NCBI RefSeq assembly: GCF_001718795.1
Contig: NZ_CP013435.1
Span: 1,054,001 to 1,118,000, forward strand
Origin: Burkholderia latens
GTDB lineage: Bacteria; Pseudomonadota; Gammaproteobacteria; Burkholderiales; Burkholderiaceae
Reading direction: 5' to 3'
Length of the DNA: 64,000 bases
The translations under genes were made by a program, and so were the position numbers. The notes beneath the pieces were generated by a model, which was given only the letters and a program-made list of their open reading frames with translations, was not told where the DNA came from and ran no database searches. Every line of letters starts with the position of its first letter. Position 1 is the stretch's first letter. Below are positions 10,083 to 19,636 of this stretch, one piece after another.

Positions 10083-11483
10083 ATGAAAATCACCATCATC
10101 GGCACCGGCTACGTCGGTCTCGTCACGGGCTCCTGTCTTGCAGAGATCGGCCACGACGTCTTCTGTCTCGACGTCGATCCGCGCAAGATCGACATCCTGA
10201 ACAACGGCGGGATGCCGATTCACGAACCGGGGCTGCTGGACATCATCGCGCGCAACCGCGCGGCCGGCCGCCTGCGTTTCTCGACCGACATCGAAGCGAG
10301 CGTCGCGCACGGCGAGATCCAGTTCATCGCGGTCGGCACGCCGCCCGACGAGGACGGTTCGGCCGACCTGCAATATGTGCTCGAGGCCGCGCGCAACATC
10401 GGCCGTCACATGACCGGCTTCAAGGTGATCGTCGACAAGTCGACGGTGCCGGTCGGCACCGCGCAGCGCGTGCGCAGCGTGGTCGACGAGGCGCTCGGCG
10501 CGCGCGGGCTCGCGGGCAGCGTCGCGCACCGCTTCTCGGTCGTTTCGAATCCCGAGTTCCTGAAGGAAGGCGCGGCCGTCGAGGACTTCATGCGCCCGGA
10601 CCGCATCATCATCGGCGTCGACGATGACGAGACGGGAACGATCGCCCGCGAGAAGATGAAGAAGCTCTACGCGCCGTTCAATCGTAATCACGAACGCACG
10701 ATCTACATGGACGTGCGGTCGGCGGAATTCGCGAAATACGCAGCGAATGCGATGCTGGCGACGCGCATCTCGTTCATGAACGAAATGTCGAACCTGGCGG
10801 ACAAGGTCGGCGCCGACATCGAAGCCGTGCGCCGCGGGATCGGCTCCGATCCGCGCATCGGTTATCACTTCCTGTACGCGGGCGTCGGTTATGGCGGCTC
10901 GTGTTTCCCGAAGGACGTGCAGGCGCTGATCCGCACGGCCGGCGAGAACGGCCAGCCGCTGCGCATCCTGGAGGCCGTAGAAGCGGCCAACTCCGCGCAG
11001 AAGGACGTGCTGATCGGCAAGATCGAGCAGCGGTTCGGTGCGGACCTGACCGGTCGCGAATTCGCGGTGTGGGGTCTCGCGTTCAAGCCGAATACGGACG
11101 ACATGCGCGAGGCGCCGAGCCGTCGGCTGATCGGCGCGCTGCTCGAGCGCGGCGCGACCGTACGCGCATACGACCCGGTCGCGATCGACGAGGCACGCCG
11201 TGTGTTTTCGCTCGATCTCGGCGACGGTTCCGACGCGCTTGCGCGCCTGCACTTCGTCGATACGCAGGACGCAGCCGTGACAGCCGCGGACGCGCTCGTG
11301 ATCGTCACCGAGTGGAAGGAATTCCGCAGCCCGGATTTCACGCGCCTGAAGGCGGAACTGAAGGCGCCGGTGATCTTCGACGGGCGCAACCTGTACGAGC
11401 CGGACGCGATGGCGGAACTCGGCATCGACTACTACGCGATCGGCCGCCCGCACGTCGATCCCCAGTCCCTTTCCCGTCGGTGA
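10083..11483 (+). CDS. udg: UDP-glucose 6-dehydrogenase
   Basis: Oxidises UDP-glucose twice to UDP-glucuronate with NAD+. The product feeds 4-amino-4-deoxyarabinose modification of lipid A and acidic exopolysaccharide in Burkholderia. The 466-residue protein starts with the Rossmann motif [21 protein letters not shown] and contains the catalytic-loop pattern [14 protein letters not shown], with the active cysteine in the SCFPKD motif, and a C-terminal UDP-binding domain. It ends 7 bp before hldA. The gene is known to be important in B. cenocepacia envelope integrity; that is family knowledge, not seen here. Confidence 0.95.
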   Translation: MKITIIGTGYVGLVTGSCLAEIGHDVFCLDVDPRKIDILNNGGMPIHEPGLLDIIARNRAAGRLRFSTDIEASVAHGEIQFIAVGTPPDEDGSADLQYVLEAARNIGRHMTGFKVIVDKSTVPVGTAQRVRSVVDEALGARGLAGSVAHRFSVVSNPEFLKEGAAVEDFMRPDRIIIGVDDDETGTIAREKMKKLYAPFNRNHERTIYMDVRSAEFAKYAANAMLATRISFMNEMSNLADKVGADIEAVRRGIGSDPRIGYHFLYAGVGYGGSCFPKDVQALIRTAGENGQPLRILEAVEAANSAQKDVLIGKIEQRFGADLTGREFAVWGLAFKPNTDDMREAPSRRLIGALLERGATVRAYDPVAIDEARRVFSLDLGDGSDALARLHFVDTQDAAVTAADALVIVTEWKEFRSPDFTRLKAELKAPVIFDGRNLYEPDAMAELGIDYYAIGRPHVDPQSLSRR

Positions 11484-11490
11484 GTGCACG

Positions 11491-12441
11491 ATGACTACGC
11501 TTCGTGAAGTGGTGCCGGTACCGCGGGCGCAGCTTGCGAGCTCGCGCGTGCTCGTCGTCGGCGACGTGATGCTCGACCGTTACTGGTTTGGCAACGTCGA
11601 ACGTATTTCGCCGGAAGCGCCGGTGCCGGTCGTTCACGTGCAGCGCCAGGAAGAGCGCCTCGGCGGCGCGGCCAACGTCGCGCGCAATGCGGTGACGCTC
11701 GGCGGCCAGGCCGGCTTGCTGTGCGTGGTCGGTTGCGACGAACCCGGCGAGCGGATCGTCGAGCTGCTCGGCAGTAGCGGCGTGACGCCTCATCTCGAAC
11801 GCGATGCGGCGCTGCCGACCACCATCAAGCTGCGCGTGCTCGCGCGCCAGCAGCAGCTGCTGCGGGTCGACTTCGAGGCGATGCCCACGCACGAAGTACT
11901 GCTCGCCGGGCTCGCCCGTTTCGACGTGCTGTTGCCGGAGCACGACGTCGTGCTGATGTCGGACTACGCGAAGGGCGGCCTCACGCACGTGACGACGATG
12001 ATCGAGAAGGCGCGCGCGGCCGGCAAGGCCGTGCTCGTCGATCCGAAGGGCGGCGACTGGGAGCGCTATCGCGGCGCGTCGCTGATTACCCCGAATCGCG
12101 CCGAGCTGCGCGAAGTCATCGGCCACTGGCATTCGGAAGACGACCTGCGTGCGCGCGTCGCGAAGCTGCGCGCGGACCTCGACCTCGATGCGCTGCTGCT
12201 CACGCGCTCGGAAGAGGGGATGACGCTCTTCTCCGCGAACGGCGAACTGCATGCGCCGGCGCTGGCGCGCGAGGTATATGACGTGTCGGGTGCGGGCGAT
12301 ACGGTGATCGCGACGGTCGCGACGATGCTCGGCGCCGGCGTGCCGCTCGTCGACGCCGTCGTGCTCGCGAACCGTGCCGCGGGCATCGTGGTCGGTAAGC
12401 TCGGCACGGCCACGGTAGACTACGACGAACTCTTTCACTAA
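11491..12441 (+). CDS. hldA: D-glycero-beta-D-manno-heptose-7-phosphate kinase
   Basis: PfkB-family kinase that makes heptose-1,7-bisphosphate for the ADP-heptose of the lipopolysaccharide inner core. The 316-residue protein has an N-terminal [13 protein letters not shown], the [11 protein letters not shown] substrate motif, and the C-terminal [17 protein letters not shown] anion-hole motif with the catalytic aspartate. The adenylyltransferase domain found in E. coli HldE is absent, so a separate hldC must exist elsewhere, as is usual in Burkholderia. It sits 7 bp after udg and before hldD. Confidence 0.95.
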   Translation: MTTLREVVPVPRAQLASSRVLVVGDVMLDRYWFGNVERISPEAPVPVVHVQRQEERLGGAANVARNAVTLGGQAGLLCVVGCDEPGERIVELLGSSGVTPHLERDAALPTTIKLRVLARQQQLLRVDFEAMPTHEVLLAGLARFDVLLPEHDVVLMSDYAKGGLTHVTTMIEKARAAGKAVLVDPKGGDWERYRGASLITPNRAELREVIGHWHSEDDLRARVAKLRADLDLDALLLTRSEEGMTLFSANGELHAPALAREVYDVSGAGDTVIATVATMLGAGVPLVDAVVLANRAAGIVVGKLGTATVDYDELFH

Positions 12442-12448
12442 GCGCGTT

Positions 12449-12473
12449 GCGCGGCGCGCTGAGCGCGCCGCGC
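12449..12473 (+). other. Strong GC hairpin between hldA and hldD
   Basis: GCGCGGCGCGC-TGA-GCGCGCCGCGC is a perfect 11-bp stem with a 3-nt loop, starting 8 nt after the hldA stop. No T run follows directly, although TTGTAATTTTT comes 7 nt later. It may limit read-through or protect the upstream message. Confidence 0.6.
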
Positions 12474-12505
12474 ATGGGTATTGTAATTTTTCAGGCAGGA
12501 CGACC

Positions 12506-13498
12506 ATGACCATTATCGTCACCGGCGCAGCCGGTTTTATCGGCGCGAACATCGTCAAGGCGCTCAACGAGCGCGGCGAGTCGCGCATCATCGCGGTCGA
12601 TAATCTGACGCGCGCAGACAAGTTCCGGAATCTTGTCGATTGCGAGATCGACGACTATCTCGACAAGACCGAATTCGTCGAGCGCTTTACGCGTGGCGAC
12701 TTCGGCAAGGTACGTGCGGTGTTCCATGAAGGCGCCTGTTCGGACACGATGGAAACCGACGGCCGCTACATGATGGACAACAATTTCCGCTATAGCCGCG
12801 CGGTGCTCGATGCGTGCCTCGCGCAGGGCGCGCAGTTCCTGTACGCGTCGTCGGCCGCGATCTACGGCGGCTCGACGCGCTTCGTCGAGGAGCGCGAGGT
12901 CGAGGCGCCGCTGAACGTCTACGGCTATTCGAAGTTCCTGTTCGACCAGGTCGTCCGCCGCGTGCTGCCGAGCGCGAAGAGCCAGATCGCCGGGTTCCGC
13001 TACTTCAACGTGTATGGTCCGCGTGAAACGCACAAGGGCCGCATGGCATCGGTCGCGTTCCACAACTTCAACCAGTTCCGCGCGGAAGGCAAGGTCAAGC
13101 TGTTCGGCGAATACAACGGCTACGCGCCGGGCGAGCAGACACGCGATTTCGTTTCGGTCGAGGACGTCGCGAAGGTGAACCTGTTCTTCTTCGATCATCC
13201 GGAGAAGTCGGGCATCTTCAATCTCGGCACCGGCCGTGCGCAGCCGTTCAACGACATCGCATCGACGGTCGTGAACACGCTGCGCGCGCTCGACAACCAG
13301 CCGCCGCTGACGCTCGCGCAGCAGGTCGAACAGGGGCTGATCGAATACGTGCCGTTCCCCGATGCGCTGCGCGGCAAGTACCAATGCTTCACGCAGGCCG
13401 ACCAGACGAAGCTGCGTGCCGCCGGCTACGATGCGCCGTTCCTGACCGTGCAGGAAGGGGTCGATCGCTACGTGCGTTGGCTGTCCGGCCAGGTTTAA
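12506..13498 (+). CDS. hldD: ADP-L-glycero-D-manno-heptose 6-epimerase
   Basis: Short-chain dehydrogenase-like enzyme that epimerises ADP-D,D-heptose to ADP-L,D-heptose for the lipopolysaccharide core, using bound NADP+. The 330-residue protein starts [18 protein letters not shown], contains the SSAAIYGG loop and the catalytic YGYSK (Y-x-x-x-K), and the heptose-family motif [17 protein letters not shown]. It is the last of the udg-hldA-hldD set and its start follows the hairpin at 12449-12473. Confidence 0.96.
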   Translation: MTIIVTGAAGFIGANIVKALNERGESRIIAVDNLTRADKFRNLVDCEIDDYLDKTEFVERFTRGDFGKVRAVFHEGACSDTMETDGRYMMDNNFRYSRAVLDACLAQGAQFLYASSAAIYGGSTRFVEEREVEAPLNVYGYSKFLFDQVVRRVLPSAKSQIAGFRYFNVYGPRETHKGRMASVAFHNFNQFRAEGKVKLFGEYNGYAPGEQTRDFVSVEDVAKVNLFFFDHPEKSGIFNLGTGRAQPFNDIASTVVNTLRALDNQPPLTLAQQVEQGLIEYVPFPDALRGKYQCFTQADQTKLRAAGYDAPFLTVQEGVDRYVRWLSGQV

Positions 13499-13571
13499 AC
13501 GCAGTCGTTGCGTCGCTAGACTGGGTCTCACGGTCGGCAGCCGCCGGCCGTTTTCATCGGAGATCCAGCAC

Positions 13572-13916
13572 ATGATCAGGAAATGGCTTGCGGCCGCCGC
13601 GATGTTCGGCGCGATCGCTTCGGCCTGGGCGGCCGTCGACGTCAACACCGCGAACGAGGATGCGCTCGTCGGCATCAAGGGCATCGGCCCCGCGCGGGCC
13701 AAGGCGATTCTCGACGAGCGCTCCGCGCGCGGCCCGTTCAGGAATGCAGAAGATCTCGCGTCGCGCGTGAAAGGCATGGGCGGCCACACGGTCGAGCGCC
13801 TTCAGCAGGAGGGCTTGACCATCTCGTCTACCGCTCCTGGTGCCGCCGTGCCTGCTGCCGGCAAGTCCGCTGCCGCGAAATCCGCGCCGGCGCCGGCACG
13901 CACTGCGCACAAGTAA
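13572..13916 (+). CDS. Exported helix-hairpin-helix (ComEA-like) protein
   Basis: A 114-residue protein with a signal peptide (about 1-20, ending SAWA) followed at once by a helix-hairpin-helix DNA-binding domain, VNTANEDALVGIKGIGPARA, and a second HhH in the region around residue 65. The Ala/Pro/Lys-rich tail is low in complexity. Related ComEA proteins bind DNA in the periplasm for natural transformation or help in DNA uptake, but short stand-alone copies like this one are common and mostly untested. A terminator follows at 13976-13999. Confidence 0.8.
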   Translation: MIRKWLAAAAMFGAIASAWAAVDVNTANEDALVGIKGIGPARAKAILDERSARGPFRNAEDLASRVKGMGGHTVERLQQEGLTISSTAPGAAVPAAGKSAAAKSAPAPARTAHK

Positions 13917-13975
13917 CGCCCGCCCCGCAACGGTTCCAGCAAAGGCTCCTTCAGTCGCCGTCGTTGCGACGGCTT

Positions 13976-13999
13976 CCCGCGGCACGCCGCGGGTTTTTT
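13976..13999 (+). terminator. Terminator after the ComEA-like gene
   Basis: CCCGCGGC-AC-GCCGCGGG followed by six T: a perfect stem and U tract. Confidence 0.85.
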
Positions 14000-14096
14000 G
14001 CGTGCAAGCTGCGCCGGCACGATCTTGAATCGCGCGGCACCGGTATTCCATCGTGTCGATGGGGGTTGCCCGCGTGCGCGCCTGCGCTGGTTTACA

Positions 14097-14110
14097 ATCA
14101 ATCGATTGAT
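14097..14110 (+). promoter_or_regulatory. 14-bp perfect palindrome before cysM
   Basis: ATCAATCGATTGAT overlaps a -10-like TACAAT (14093-14098) and lies 25 bp before the cysM ATG. The position fits an operator, but I cannot name a regulator. Confidence 0.35.
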
Positions 14111-14134
14111 CGCCCTCGCACTCACGGTATCCCC

Positions 14135-15037
14135 ATGGCTTACAAAACTATCGAAGACACGATCGGCAACACGCCGCTCGTGCAACTGGTCCGCCTGCCG
14201 GACGATGAGATTCGCGCACGCAATAACGTGCTGCTCGCCAAGCTCGAGGGCAACAACCCGGCCGGTTCCGTGAAGGATCGTCCGGCGCTGTCGATGATCA
14301 GCAAGGCCGAGGCACGCGGCCGCATCAAGCCGGGCGATACGCTGATCGAAGCGACGAGCGGCAACACGGGCATTGCGCTCGCGATGGCTGCGGCCATCCG
14401 CGGCTACAAGATGGTGCTGATCATGCCGGAGGACTTGTCGGTCGAGCGCCGCCAGAGCATGGCCGCCTACGGCGCCGAAATCATCCTGACGCCGGTGAAG
14501 GGTGGGATGGAACTGGCGCGCGATCTCGCGGAGCAGATGCAGCGCGAAGGCAAGGGTGTGATCCTCGATCAGTTCGGGAATCCCGACAACCCCGTCGCGC
14601 ACTACGAAACGACGGGACCGGAGATCTGGCGCGATACCGAAGGGCGCATCACGCACTTCGTGTCGGCGATGGGCACGACGGGCACGATCATGGGCACGTC
14701 GCGCTACCTGAAGGAGCAGAACCCGGCAATCGAGATCGTCGGTGCGCAACCGGAAGAGGGCTCCCGTATTCCGGGCATTCGCAAGTGGCCGGAAGCCTAT
14801 ATGCCGACGATTTTCGATCGCAGCCGCGTCGATCGCGTCGAGGGCGTGAGCCAGGCCGCGGCGGAAACGATGGCGCGCCGGCTCGCGGCGGTCGAAGGCA
14901 TTTTCGCCGGCATCTCGTCGGGTGGCGCGTGCGAAGTCGCGATGCGCATCGCGCGCCAGGTCGAGAATGCAACGATCGTGTTCATCATCTGCGATCGCGG
15001 CGACCGCTACCTGTCGACCGGCGTGTTCCCCGCATGA
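14135..15037 (+). CDS. cysM: Cysteine synthase B (O-acetylserine sulfhydrylase)
   Basis: PLP-dependent enzyme making cysteine from O-acetylserine and sulfide or thiosulfate. The 300-residue length fits CysM rather than the longer CysK. Motifs are IGNTPLVQLVRLPD, the PLP lysine in NPAGSVKDRPALSMI, the substrate loop EATSGNTGIALAMAAAI, and a C-terminal GISSGGACEVAM. A shared terminator separates it from the convergent mltB gene. Confidence 0.93.
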   Translation: MAYKTIEDTIGNTPLVQLVRLPDDEIRARNNVLLAKLEGNNPAGSVKDRPALSMISKAEARGRIKPGDTLIEATSGNTGIALAMAAAIRGYKMVLIMPEDLSVERRQSMAAYGAEIILTPVKGGMELARDLAEQMQREGKGVILDQFGNPDNPVAHYETTGPEIWRDTEGRITHFVSAMGTTGTIMGTSRYLKEQNPAIEIVGAQPEEGSRIPGIRKWPEAYMPTIFDRSRVDRVEGVSQAAAETMARRLAAVEGIFAGISSGGACEVAMRIARQVENATIVFIICDRGDRYLSTGVFPA

Positions 15038-15080
15038 ACGCGAGGCGGTGCCCGGTCGGCGTCGGCCGGGCGGCGCGATA

Positions 15081-15109
15081 AAAAAAGCGCTGCATCAGCA
15101 GCGCTTTTT
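15081..15109. terminator. Bidirectional terminator between cysM and mltB
   Basis: AAAAAAGCGCTGC-ATCA-GCAGCGCTTTTT is almost perfectly symmetric, with an A tract on one side and a T tract on the other, so it can stop both convergent transcripts. Confidence 0.9.
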
Positions 15110-15127
15110 CTTTGCTTGGGGCCGGGC

Positions 15128-16351
15128 TTACTGCGCCGGCGCTTCCGTGTCGGCCGCAGGCAGCGGCAGCGCGCCGCGCGCTTCCATTTCGGCCTTCACG
15201 GCTTCGCCGAGTTGGTACACCGTGAGCGCGTAGAAGAAGCTGCGGTTGTAGCGCGTGAGCACATAGAAGTTCTTCAGGCCGAGCATGTACTCGGTTGCGC
15301 TTGCCGGCGACGGCAGGTCGACCACGGTGACCGGCGTACTCGCTTCGGTCGTGATGTTGACTGTCGGCTCGTTGAGCGTCATGCCCGCGCGCAGCAATTG
15401 CGACAGCGCCCAGTGCGGCTCGGGCTGGCCGTCGGCTGCGGCCTGCGCGATGCCGAGACTGCCGGTGTCGGGCGTGATGCGCCACACCACCGGCCGATCG
15501 GTTTCCCAGCCGTGTTGCTTCAGATAGTTCGCGACGCTGCCGATCGCATCGGCAGGACTGCTGCGCAGATCGACGTGGCCGCCGCCGTCGTAGTCGACCG
15601 CATATTCGCGGATGCTGCTCGGCAGGAACTGCGGGATGCCGATCGCGCCCGTATATGAGCCAAGCACGGTGGTCGGATCGAGCTGGTTGTCGCGGGTCCA
15701 GACCAGGAAATCCTCCAGGTTCTTGCGGAAGGTCGCCTGGCGGCTGTCGCGATTCGGCGTGTCCGGGTAGTCGAACGTGAGCGTCGTCAGCGCATCCAGC
15801 ACGCGGAAGTTGCCCATGTAGCGGCCATAGATCGTTTCGACGCCGATGATGCCGACGATTACCTCCGGAGGCACGCCGAATTGCGCAGATGCGCGTTGCA
15901 GCGTCGCCCGGTTCTCCTTCCAGAATTTCACGCCCGCGTTGATGCGGATCGGTTCGATGAAGCGCGAGCGATAGACGCGCCAGTTCTTCACCGAAGGCGT
16001 CGGCGCCGGCTTCACGAGCTTCACGGCTGTGGCCGAGTAGCTGACGCGCGAGAACAGCGCATGCAGGCTCGCGGAATCGAAGCCGTTGCGGCTCGCCATC
16101 TCGTCGATGAATGCATCGACCTTCGCGTTGTTCGCGTAACGCTGCGGAACGATTTCCTCTTCGAAGGTCTGGCCTTGCGGTGCCGGCTGCTGCGGTTGCG
16201 CCTGCGCGACGAGCGTGCCGGACGACTTCGCAGACGGCGTCTGCGCGGCGGCCGGCGCGGCGGCCAGCATCGCGGCGACGGCACCGGCAACGAGCGGAAC
16301 ACGAACGCGGAACAGCATGGAGAGAAGGGCGGCGGGCTTGCTGGAATTCAT
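15128..16351 (-). CDS. mltB: Lytic murein transglycosylase B
   Basis: Cuts peptidoglycan glycan strands to form 1,6-anhydromuramic ends. The 407-residue protein has a signal peptide (about 15-37, ending APAAAQ) and an SLT-type MltB domain with VGIIGVETIYGRYMGNFRV, where the glutamate of VETIYG is the likely catalytic residue, and GAIGIPQFLPSSIREYAVDY. No lipobox cysteine is seen, so it may be a soluble periplasmic form rather than the lipoprotein of E. coli. It is convergent with cysM. Confidence 0.93.
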   Translation of the reverse strand: MNSSKPAALLSMLFRVRVPLVAGAVAAMLAAAPAAAQTPSAKSSGTLVAQAQPQQPAPQGQTFEEEIVPQRYANNAKVDAFIDEMASRNGFDSASLHALFSRVSYSATAVKLVKPAPTPSVKNWRVYRSRFIEPIRINAGVKFWKENRATLQRASAQFGVPPEVIVGIIGVETIYGRYMGNFRVLDALTTLTFDYPDTPNRDSRQATFRKNLEDFLVWTRDNQLDPTTVLGSYTGAIGIPQFLPSSIREYAVDYDGGGHVDLRSSPADAIGSVANYLKQHGWETDRPVVWRITPDTGSLGIAQAAADGQPEPHWALSQLLRAGMTLNEPTVNITTEASTPVTVVDLPSPASATEYMLGLKNFYVLTRYNRSFFYALTVYQLGEAVKAEMEARGALPLPAADTEAPAQ

Positions 16352-16521
16352 GTCGAAGCGGGCGGACAGGGCGATGGGGTTCGGCGCAGTATACCCGACG
16401 CATCCTGCGTGCCGGGGCGAGGCAGCGCACCGATGTGGTAAGTTAGCGGCGGAATTCGCGGCAGACGATGGACATCATTGATGGAGACCTGCGGCGCACG
16501 CTGCGTCGCGGATGACAGCTT

Positions 16522-17445
16522 ATGGCAACCGCCTTCTATACGCACCCCGACTGCATGCTGCACGAAATGGGGGAATGGCATCCGGAATGTCCGGCCCGAT
16601 TGTCGGCGATCCAGGATCAGCTGATCGCGAGCCGCATCGACGATCTGATCGTGCACGAAACCGCGCCGTTCGCGAGCGAGGTCGCGCTAGGCCGCGTGCA
16701 TACGCAGGCCCATATCGACTACATCCGCAGCATGACGCCCGTCGACGGCTACGTCGAAATCGATCCCGATACGCTGATGAACCGCGACACGTGGCGGGCT
16801 GCACTGCGCGCGGCCGGCGGCGCAATCGCGGCAACCGACGCTGTGATCGAAGGCCGCTATGCGAATGCGTTCTGCAGCGTGCGTCCGCCCGGCCATCACG
16901 CGGAACCGGCGCGGGCGATGGGCTTCTGTTTCTTCAATAACGTTGCAATCGCGGCACGGCATGCGCTCGACGTCCACGGCCTCGAGCGCGTCGCGATCGT
17001 CGATTTCGACGTGCATCACGGCAACGGCACCGAAGCGGCGTTCGCGAACGACGAGCGCGTGCTGATGTGCAGCTTCTTCCAGCATCCGCTGTACCCATTT
17101 TCCGGCGTCGACCATCAGGCGCCGAACATGGTCAATCTGCCGATGCCCGCGCGCAGCAACGGGATGGCGATCCGCGAGGCGGTCGACATGTTCTGGCTGC
17201 CGCGTCTCGACGCGTTCAAGCCGCAAATGCTGTTCGTGTCGGCCGGCTTCGACGCGCATCGTGAGGACGACATCGGCAACCTCGGTCTCGTGGAGGCCGA
17301 TTTCGAATGGTTGACCGCGCAGATCGTCGACGTCGCTCGCCGGCATGCGCAGGGCCGCATCGTGAGCTGCCTCGAGGGCGGCTACAACCTGTCCGCGCTC
17401 GGACGCAGCGTCGTCGCGCACCTGCGCGTGCTGGCCGGCATCTGA
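16522..17445 (+). CDS. Histone deacetylase family protein
   Basis: A 307-residue zinc hydrolase of the HDAC/acetoin utilisation/acetylpolyamine amidohydrolase superfamily. Visible motifs are the N-terminal HPECPARLSAI, the charge-relay region SVRPPGHHAEPARAMGFCFF, the metal-binding DFDVHHGNGTEAAF, and the late VSAGFDAHREDD and CLEGGYN. All metal and catalytic positions look intact. Bacterial members act on acetylated polyamines or small amides; the substrate here is unknown. It is convergent with the lipase-like gene with 22 bp between. Confidence 0.9.
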   Translation: MATAFYTHPDCMLHEMGEWHPECPARLSAIQDQLIASRIDDLIVHETAPFASEVALGRVHTQAHIDYIRSMTPVDGYVEIDPDTLMNRDTWRAALRAAGGAIAATDAVIEGRYANAFCSVRPPGHHAEPARAMGFCFFNNVAIAARHALDVHGLERVAIVDFDVHHGNGTEAAFANDERVLMCSFFQHPLYPFSGVDHQAPNMVNLPMPARSNGMAIREAVDMFWLPRLDAFKPQMLFVSAGFDAHREDDIGNLGLVEADFEWLTAQIVDVARRHAQGRIVSCLEGGYNLSALGRSVVAHLRVLAGI

Positions 17446-17467
17446 GCGGCCGCGGCGCGGCACCCGC

Positions 17468-18385
17468 TCAGCGCGCCGGCACGCGCGCGAGAATCCACGC
17501 GATCAACGCGTCGATCACGCGATCGCGCTCGAGATCGTTCATCGTTTCGTGGAAGCCACCTTCGAATAGCGTCAGCGTGCGATCGGGCGAGCCGACGTGC
17601 GCGCCGAATGCGCGGCTGCCGTCAGGTTCGGTCAGCTTGTCGTCGGTGCCGTGATAGACGAGCACCGGCACGCGCAGCGTGCCGCGCCCGCGCTCGATAC
17701 GCGCCATCGCATCCAGGATTTCCGCGCCGGTGCGCGCTGGTACCGCGCCATGGTGCACGAGCGGATCGGCGCGATTGGCCGCGACGACGGCCGGATCGCG
17801 CGAAAGCAGCGCCGCGTCGATCCTGATCGCGGGAAAGGTCGGCCACACGCGGCTGATGAAGCGGCTCATCGCAAGCATCCAGCGCGGCACGTCGTGCCCG
17901 GGCGCGAGCGCCGGGCTCGACAGCACGAGACCGGACAGCGCATGGCCGCGGGCCGGCACGCGTTCGATCGCATACAGCGCCGCAATGGCTCCGCCCATGC
18001 TGTGCCCCATCAGGAAGAGCGGCGTATTGCCGCGGGCGGCTTCGTCGACGAGCGCATCGGCATCGTTCAGGTAATCGTCGAACCGCTCGACCCACGCGCG
18101 CTTGCCCGGCGACTGGCCGTGCCCGCGCAGATCGATCGCGAGCACGTCGATGCCGGCCGCGTTCAGTCTCGCTGCAAGCGCCGCATAACGGCCCGCATGC
18201 TCGGCCAGGCCGTGCACCAGCGCGATCGTCGCGCGGGGCGGCAGCGTGCCGTCGCCGGCCGGCCAGCGGTACGACGCGAGTTCGAGTCCGTCTGCGGTGC
18301 GCAGGCGGCCCATTCGCGGCGCGGGCGGCGGCGATGCGCCCGTGGTGGTCGCGGTGTTGGGAGGCTGCGTGGTCGTCGCGGTCAT
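17468..18385 (-). CDS. Alpha/beta hydrolase, lysophospholipase / monoglyceride lipase type
   Basis: Serine hydrolase of 305 residues with the nucleophile elbow FLMGHSMGGAIAALYA, the early oxyanion region ALVHGLAEHAGRYAALA and a late FEGGFHETMND histidine, the pattern of monoacylglycerol lipase-like (hydrolase_4) enzymes. The ATG at 18385 is preferred because AAAGGGG precedes it by about nine bases; an in-frame ATG at 18409 adds eight residues. No signal peptide is obvious, so it is probably cytoplasmic. The true substrate is not known. Confidence 0.85.
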   Translation of the reverse strand: MTATTTQPPNTATTTGASPPPAPRMGRLRTADGLELASYRWPAGDGTLPPRATIALVHGLAEHAGRYAALAARLNAAGIDVLAIDLRGHGQSPGKRAWVERFDDYLNDADALVDEAARGNTPLFLMGHSMGGAIAALYAIERVPARGHALSGLVLSSPALAPGHDVPRWMLAMSRFISRVWPTFPAIRIDAALLSRDPAVVAANRADPLVHHGAVPARTGAEILDAMARIERGRGTLRVPVLVYHGTDDKLTEPDGSRAFGAHVGSPDRTLTLFEGGFHETMNDLERDRVIDALIAWILARVPAR

Positions 18386-18500
18386 CGGGCGTGTCCCCTT
18401 TTCGTTCATATCGTGATCCGGATCATAGACGCGGCCGTCCGGCGGCGGGCAGCGGCAGCGCTCTAATTTCGTCCGGTTATGAAAAGATCGAAATCGATTA

Positions 18501-18530
18501 TTAAGGGGAATGAGGGGTTTGCGGTAAAAT
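18501..18530 (+). promoter_or_regulatory. Candidate promoter for metNIQ
   Basis: A -10-like TAAAAT (18525-18530) has a weak -35-like TTAAGG (18501-18506) with 18 bp between. It would give a leader of about 65 nt that holds the hairpin at 18552-18591. Confidence 0.35.
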
Positions 18531-18551
18531 CGCCGGCTATTCCCGATGCAT

Positions 18552-18600
18552 CGGCGGCCGATTGGCGGGCCTGCTCGCCAGCCGGCCGCCGTTTTGTTTA
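18552..18600 (+). promoter_or_regulatory. Terminator-like hairpin directly before the metN start codon
   Basis: CGGCGGCCG (18552-18560) pairs perfectly with CGGCCGCCG (18583-18591); inside it TGGCG pairs with CGCCA around an 8-nt loop. TTTTGTTTA follows, and the metN ATG is at 18602. No ribosome binding sequence lies between stem and start, so the structure could act as an attenuator or block translation start. Confidence 0.6.
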
Positions 18601-18601
18601 C

Positions 18602-19636
18602 ATGATCGAATTACGCAATCTGTCGCAGCGTTTTCCCGGGCCGACAGGCTGGGTCGACGCATTGCACAACGTCAACCTGACGATTCCCCAAGGCGAAGTG
18701 TTCGGCATCATCGGCCGAAGCGGCGCCGGCAAGAGCACGCTCGTGCGCACCATCAATCTGCTCACGCGGCCGACGGAAGGCAATGTCGTCGTCGGCGGGC
18801 GCGATCTCACGCTGCTGCCCGCCGGCGCCCTGCGCGAAGCACGCCGCGAGATCGGCATGATCTTCCAGCACTTCAACCTGCTGTCGTCGCGCACGGTGTT
18901 CGACAACGTCGCGCTGCCGCTCGAACTGGCCGGCGCAAGCCGGGCCGACATCGAGGCGGCCGTGCTGCCGCTGCTCGAACTCGTCGGGCTGTCCGCGCAG
19001 AAGGATCGCTATCCGGCGCAGATCAGCGGCGGCCAGAAGCAGCGCGTCGGCATCGCCCGCGCGCTCGCCAGCAAGCCGAAGGTGCTGCTGTCGGACGAAG
19101 CGACGTCGGCGCTCGATCCCGAAACGACCCGCTCGATTCTGGACCTGCTGAAGCGCATCAACCGCGAACTCGGCCTGACGATCGTACTGATCACGCACCA
19201 GATGGAAGTGATCAAGCAGGTGTGCGACCGCGTGGCGGTGCTCGACGCGGGCCGCGTAGTCGAGGAAGGCCGCGTGATCGACGTGTTCCTGCAGCCGCAT
19301 CACGAGGTGACGCGCGCGCTGATCGGCGACGTGATCGCGCAGGAGTTGCCGCCGGCGCTGAAGGCGCGCGTGGCCGAGCGATTGAAGGCCGGCAGCGGCC
19401 ATCTGCTGCGGCTTGCGTTCACCGGCTCCGGCGTCGACCAGCCGATCCTGTCGGAGACGATCCGCCGGTACGAACTCGATTTCAACATCCTGCACGGCCA
19501 GATCGACGAGATCCAGGGGCAGGCGTTCGGCTCGCTGGCGGTGCTCGCGGGCGGCGAACCGGGCAAGGTCGGGCAGGCGCTCGCGTTCCTGCGCGAGCAA
19601 GGCGTGGTGGTGGAGGAGCTTTCGTATGTTGAGTGA
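18602..19636 (+). CDS. metN: D/L-methionine ABC transporter ATP-binding protein
   Basis: Energy-coupling subunit of the MetNIQ importer. The 344-residue protein has Walker [15 protein letters not shown], the Q-loop MIFQHFNLL, the signature [16 protein letters not shown], Walker [13 protein letters not shown], and a C-terminal NIL/ACT-like domain (about 265-340) that senses methionine in E. coli. The open frame continues upstream, but homology begins at MIELRNL. It overlaps metI by 11 bp and heads the operon metN-metI-metQ. Confidence 0.95.
   Translation: MIELRNLSQRFPGPTGWVDALHNVNLTIPQGEVFGIIGRSGAGKSTLVRTINLLTRPTEGNVVVGGRDLTLLPAGALREARREIGMIFQHFNLLSSRTVFDNVALPLELAGASRADIEAAVLPLLELVGLSAQKDRYPAQISGGQKQRVGIARALASKPKVLLSDEATSALDPETTRSILDLLKRINRELGLTIVLITHQMEVIKQVCDRVAVLDAGRVVEEGRVIDVFLQPHHEVTRALIGDVIAQELPPALKARVAERLKAGSGHLLRLAFTGSGVDQPILSETIRRYELDFNILHGQIDEIQGQAFGSLAVLAGGEPGKVGQALAFLREQGVVVEELSYVE

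Noticed and set aside
18479..18601. N-terminal extension of metN from ATG 18479
   Set aside because: It would translate the leader and hairpin; MetN proteins start at MIELRNL.
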